Source: Nostoc sp. UCD121
GTDB taxonomy: Bacteria > Cyanobacteriota > Cyanobacteriia > Cyanobacteriales > Nostocaceae
Length of the DNA: 33,412 nt
Direction of reading: 5' to 3'
Assembly: GCF_014222285.1 (NCBI RefSeq)
Contig: NZ_JACKZS010000074.1
Span: 1 to 33,412, forward strand
Made by a program: the position numbers and the translations under genes. Below, one piece after another: positions 31,001 through 33,412 of this stretch. The stretch's first letter is position 1; each line of letters begins with the position of its first letter. Below the pieces are notes generated by a model, which ran no database searches, had not been told where the DNA came from, and saw nothing but the letters and a program-made list of their open reading frames with translations.

Positions 31001-33283
31001 GGGTTGGCAGTGGTAACATTTCAGTGGACAGTAGAGGCAAATGTTCAGCTAATTAACGCCATCAATAACTCTTCTGAAGCCTTTTTTGCCTCTGGACAAT
31101 ATTCAGATGCTTTAATAACAGCCTTAAAGGCAAGTAATAAACTCAAGCATACAATTTGGGCACAGCATAGAAGCGATACCCGAATGCAAACTGTAGCAAC
31201 TTTACGGCAAGCGGTTTACTTACAGCCAAATGAGAAGAAAGAAAACCGTCCCATAGAGGTAAATACTTTAGAAGGTCATAGCAGTGGGGTCATTAGCGTC
31301 GCATTCAGTCCCAATAGACCACAGTTAGCTTCTGCCAGTTATGACAAAACTATCAAAATCTGGGATGTCGGCAGTGGTAAACTCATAAAAACCTTAACTG
31401 GTCATAGCGAGTCTGTCTATAGCGTGGTCTACAGCCCTAATGGACAACAGTTAGCTTCTGCTAGTACTGACAAGACCATCAAAATCTGGGATGTCAGTAG
31501 TGCTAAACTCCTCAAAACCCTTACTGGTCATAGCCGTGAGGTGATTAGCGTAGTCTACAGCCCCAATGGACAACAGTTAGCTTCTGCTGGTGATGACAAT
31601 ACCATCAAAATCTGGGATGTTAGTAGCGGCAAACTTCTCAAAACCCTGACTGGTAATAGCAGTGAGGTTGTTAGCGTGGTCTACAGCCCTAATGGACAAC
31701 AGTTAGCTTCTGCTAGTTATGACAAGACCATCAAAATCTGGGATGTTAGTAGTGGCAAACTCCTCAAAACCCTGACTGGTCATAGCAGTGAGGTCAGTAG
31801 CGTGGTCTACAGCCCCAATGGACAACAGTTAGCTTCTGCTAGTTATGACAAGACTATCAAAATCTGGGATGTCAGCAGTGGTAAACTCCTCAAACCCCTG
31901 ACTGGTCATAGCAGTGAGGTCAATAGTGTTGCCTACAGCCCCAATGGACAACAGTTAGCTTCTGCTAGTGCTGACAAGACCATCAAAATTTGGGATGTCA
32001 GCAGAGGTAAACTCCTCCAAACTCTGACTGGTCATAGCAATGCGGTTAGTAGTGTGGTCTATAGCCCCAATGGACAACAGTTAGCTTCCGCTAGTCTTGA
32101 CAACACTATCAAAATCTGGGATGTCAGCAGAGGTCAACCCCTCAAAATGCTGACTGGTCATAACAATGTGGTCAGTAGCGTGGTCTATAGCCCCAATGGA
32201 CAACAGTTAGCTTCCGCTAGTTATGACAAGACCATCAAAATCTGGGATGTCAGCAGAGGTAAACTCCTCAAAATCCTGACTGGTCATAGCGATTTGGTCA
32301 GTAGCGTGGTCTATAGCCCCAATGGACAACAGTTAGCTTCTGCTAGTTATGACAAGACCATCAAAATCTGGGATGTCAGCAGAGGTAAACTCCTCCAAAC
32401 TCTGGCTGGTCATAGCAATGCGGTCATTAGTGTGGTCTACAGTCCCAATGGACAACAGTTAGCTTTTGCTAATCTTGACAAGACTATCAAAATCTGGGAT
32501 GTCAGCAGTGGTAAACTCCTCAAATCACTCACTGGTCATAGCAGTGCGGTCTTTAGGGTGGTCTACAGTCCCAATGGACAACAGTTAGCTTCTGCTAGTG
32601 ATGACAATACCATCAAAATCTGGGATGTCAGCAGTGGTCAACTCCTCAAAACGCTGACTGGTCATGGCAGTGCGGTCAATAGCGTCGCCTACAGCCCCAA
32701 TGGACAACAGTTAGCTTCTGCTAGTGATGACAATACCATCAAAATCTGGGATGTCAGCAGAGGTAAACTCCTCAAATCCTTGACTGGTCATAGTGGTTGG
32801 GTCAATAGCGTGGTCTTCAGTACCAATGGACAACAGTTAGCTTCTGTTAGTGATGACAATACCATCAAAATCTGGGATGTCAGCAGTGGTCAACTTCTCA
32901 AAACCCTGACTGGTCATAGTAATGTAGTCGAGAGTGTGGTTTACAGCCCCAATGGACAACAGTTAGCTTCTGCTAGTGCTGACAACACAGTAATTTTATG
33001 GGATTTGGATTTTGAGAATTTATTATACAGTGGTTGCAATTTGCTGAATAATTACCTCATTGCCCATCCAGAAGTGTTAGAAGAGTTGCAATTGTGCCAA
33101 ACGCGATCGCGGTTAGTGCAAGGTGCGATCGCATTAGTTATCCAAGGTGAAAAGTTAGCGCGAAATGATGATATTAGTGGCGCTGTTGCAAAGTTTGACA
33201 AAGCACAGCAGTGGGATAATAAATTAAAGTTTGATTCTCAGGCGAGAGCAAAAGAGTTGGCGAATCAAAGTAAGGTTAAATGA
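28079..33283 (+). CDS. Giant nSTAND NTPase with TPR-like region, membrane segment and 14 WD40 repeats
   Basis: A 1734-residue signalling NTPase. Residues 1-190 are a cyanobacterial sensor-like domain (FKLILARCNYASLRDRLISR ... FPLVLWIDDEIYKQLI). Residues 200-470 are TPR-like helices. The nSTAND NTPase follows, with Walker A GQSGVGKSS at 530-538 and Walker B LIFDQFEEFF near 652-661. A likely membrane span lies at 962-985 (ALFSSISAGLGFAGLAVVTF). Residues 1062-1649 are 14 WD40 repeats of exactly 42 residues, which is two seven-bladed propellers. A helical tail ends the protein. Two repeat-derived insertions interrupt the NTPase part (about 585-632 and 851-878). In such proteins the propeller senses a ligand and the NTPase switches oligomeric state, as in NLR-type conflict proteins. 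No toxin domain is visible. The start lies eight bases from the palindromic element, with no Shine-Dalgarno. Confidence 0.88.
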   Translation: MTDSQPSEDNHVNNDRTLKQLAWAIESSVGQFKLILARCNYASLRDRLISRLQEICQVEIHVLAVQQSNRTLYTAIQEELGEEIPACVMVVGLESVQNLSVMLTSANQVREEFRKNFAFPLVLWIDDEIYKQLIQLAPDLESWATTRNFDISTQELVDFIIETANEWFSNNLKFSVDVYIKLENELETAQRDLLNKPDVYNLEIQANLESLLGFIKQINNQKDSALQHYHKADKLWQQSHNLERQAKVIGEISFCYYLKALKHQDINCQDGQTTWHYLQEYINFISQFQSPDLIANAVVKFGDILRDLKKWEILQSLSEQALVIHQNNKQPRELAKDYGFLAEVALAQKNWVKANQLVKQALEVFAAIPDLESANISEILSDIPERVLKSKDLSFYRFILGRSQYHLGQIQEATLSLETASNVGNPLEHVRLYLDILKFLQQLYFEQKEYLKAYKIKQQRRSIEQQFGLRAFIGAGRLEATKQAFVETLRSNSPQGNIAPEIAASGRLLDIERLIERMGRPDYKLIVIHGQSGVGKSSLVNAGLMPALKNKAIGTQDYLPVVMRVYTNWVEELGKLLGGNGEWGGLERQRSAFELGTSTFELGTSTSEPQRSTFELGTSTSEPQRSTFELGTPQYLISRLKQNEQHNLRTVLIFDQFEEFFFVYTEPAQRKQFFEFLGECLNVLSVKVILSLRVDYIHYLLECNDLSSLKIIGNDILSNNVLYKLGNFSPADAKSIIQRLTENTSFRLEPALVEQLVQDLAGELGEVRPIELQVVGAQLQTENITTLAEYQQRGTKDELVKRYLDEVVNDCGEDNQQAADILLYLLTDEKGTRPLKTRAELERDLMPYFSEIPPTPLKKGGFNLSIPFLRRSPQAGGSEARAEQASGISKLDLVLEIFVQSGLVVLLPENPNDRYQLVHDYIATFIRQQQEPKLKQVTAELEKERKQRKLSEAKLNNFLKRALFSSISAGLGFAGLAVVTFQWTVEANVQLINAINNSSEAFFASGQYSDALITALKASNKLKHTIWAQHRSDTRMQTVATLRQAVYLQPNEKKENRPIEVNTLEGHSSGVISVAFSPNRPQLASASYDKTIKIWDVGSGKLIKTLTGHSESVYSVVYSPNGQQLASASTDKTIKIWDVSSAKLLKTLTGHSREVISVVYSPNGQQLASAGDDNTIKIWDVSSGKLLKTLTGNSSEVVSVVYSPNGQQLASASYDKTIKIWDVSSGKLLKTLTGHSSEVSSVVYSPNGQQLASASYDKTIKIWDVSSGKLLKPLTGHSSEVNSVAYSPNGQQLASASADKTIKIWDVSRGKLLQTLTGHSNAVSSVVYSPNGQQLASASLDNTIKIWDVSRGQPLKMLTGHNNVVSSVVYSPNGQQLASASYDKTIKIWDVSRGKLLKILTGHSDLVSSVVYSPNGQQLASASYDKTIKIWDVSRGKLLQTLAGHSNAVISVVYSPNGQQLAFANLDKTIKIWDVSSGKLLKSLTGHSSAVFRVVYSPNGQQLASASDDNTIKIWDVSSGQLLKTLTGHGSAVNSVAYSPNGQQLASASDDNTIKIWDVSRGKLLKSLTGHSGWVNSVVFSTNGQQLASVSDDNTIKIWDVSSGQLLKTLTGHSNVVESVVYSPNGQQLASASADNTVILWDLDFENLLYSGCNLLNNYLIAHPEVLEELQLCQTRSRLVQGAIALVIQGEKLARNDDISGAVAKFDKAQQWDNKLKFDSQARAKELANQSKVK
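29838..29975 (+). repeat. 21-bp tandem repeats inside the nSTAND coding region
   Basis: Units of 21 bases in two versions alternate, CGACCTTTGAACTCGGAACT and CGACCTCAGAACCTCAACGT (one further T each). They encode seven-residue blocks such as TFELGTS and TSEPQRS. They follow a GGGAATGGGGAGTGGGGAGG run like the intergenic repeats at 9601 and 20450. The insertion keeps the frame and lies between Walker A and Walker B. Confidence 0.88.
30631..30711 (+). repeat. 81-bp intergenic-type repeat inserted in frame in the nSTAND gene
   Basis: It is bounded by a perfect 9-bp inverted repeat (GATCCCCCC at 30631, GGGGGGATC ending at 30711) and contains a hairpin (CCCCCCTT / AAGGGGGG, 30642-30660) plus a HIP1 octamer. 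The length is 27 codons exactly, without a stop, and encodes a low-complexity PPTPLKKGGF-type peptide. Such elements normally lie between genes in Nostocales. Confidence 0.85.
31262..33025 (+). repeat. Fourteen 126-bp WD40-encoding repeats
   Basis: Fourteen units of 126 bases encode GHSxxVxSVVYSPNGQQLAS and then ASxDxTIKIWDVSxGxLLx. Except for the first and last, units are almost identical, and differences gather at a few codons: two residues after GHS, one after V, one before D and one after it, and the residue after DVS. The high DNA identity points to recent duplication or gene conversion. Confidence 0.95.
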
Positions 33284-33412
33284 GGCTATTTTAGTTGTAT
33301 GGAGTTGTTTCAAAAATTAAATAAGAGTTCTATAGTAATTTATAACAGCAACATAATAAGAAATCATGATGAGCTTTTATTTTTACTCACCTTTATATTT
33401 GCTTTATAAATA
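33284..33412. other. AT-rich window end, no gene seen
   Basis: These 129 bases after the nSTAND stop codon are AT-rich. I see no gene, hairpin terminator or repeat in them. Confidence 0.6.

Noticed and set aside
31262..33025. Regular repeats that could suggest a CRISPR array
   Set aside because: The 126-bp units are continuous coding sequence for WD40 blades, with no spacers and no cas genes nearby. The short tandem repeats at 9653 and 29838 likewise lack spacers.

Overview
The window comes from a filamentous cyanobacterium, most likely a member of the Nostocales (Nostoc/Anabaena/Calothrix-like). It opens with the 3' end of a psbA gene for photosystem II protein D1. HIP1 octamers (GCGATCGC) recur through it, for example at 1719, 2347, 3386 and 26461. 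It also carries short tandem repeats and palindromic repeats of the kinds common in these genomes, and it ends with a very large STAND NTPase with WD40 repeats. No tRNA, rRNA or CRISPR array was seen.

The centre (about 2.4-26.4 kb) is a complete-looking contractile injection system (CIS) of the extracellular/PVC-Afp lineage, the lineage that includes the thylakoid-anchored CIS of multicellular cyanobacteria. On the minus strand are an AAA+ ATPase (Afp15/Pvc15-like) and a DUF4157 protein that looks like a cargo or toxin. Diverging from them on the plus strand is a long operon: tail terminator (DUF4255, Afp16-like), a beta-sandwich accessory protein, two sheath proteins, a tube protein, a putative tail assembly chaperone with a -1-frame DUF6760-like partner, a second tube protein, a repeat-rich protein with a Pvc6-like end, a LysM hub protein, a spike split into gpD-like and gpV-like genes, a gp25-like wedge protein, two baseplate J-like wedge proteins of very different size, a tail protein I, a receptor-binding fibre with a probable FAM3/ILEI-like domain, a PAAR-like tip and a small coiled-coil protein. 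Many genes overlap or almost touch, which implies co-transcription and translational coupling. No tape-measure gene is recognisable.

The operon has been colonised by repeats. A four-helix-bundle (S23-family) gene with an in-frame stop sits between the two baseplate genes and is bracketed by inverted repeats. A seven-base tandem repeat runs into the start codon of the second sheath gene.

Downstream (26.5-33.3 kb) lie two signalling NTPases: a 450-residue P-loop ATPase and a 1734-residue protein with an N-terminal sensor-like region, TPR-like helices, an nSTAND NTPase, one membrane segment and 14 nearly identical WD40 repeats (two seven-bladed propellers). A 121-bp palindromic element fills the gap between them. 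Two intergenic-type repeats have been absorbed in frame into the large protein. The pair resembles the conflict or cell-death NTPases of multicellular bacteria. Its link to the CIS rests on adjacency only.

The most novel points are the candidate programmed frameshift in the tail assembly chaperone, the possible cysteine-hydrolase domain of the DUF4157 protein, the cytokine-fold-like domain in the fibre, and the repeat-built architecture of the STAND protein.
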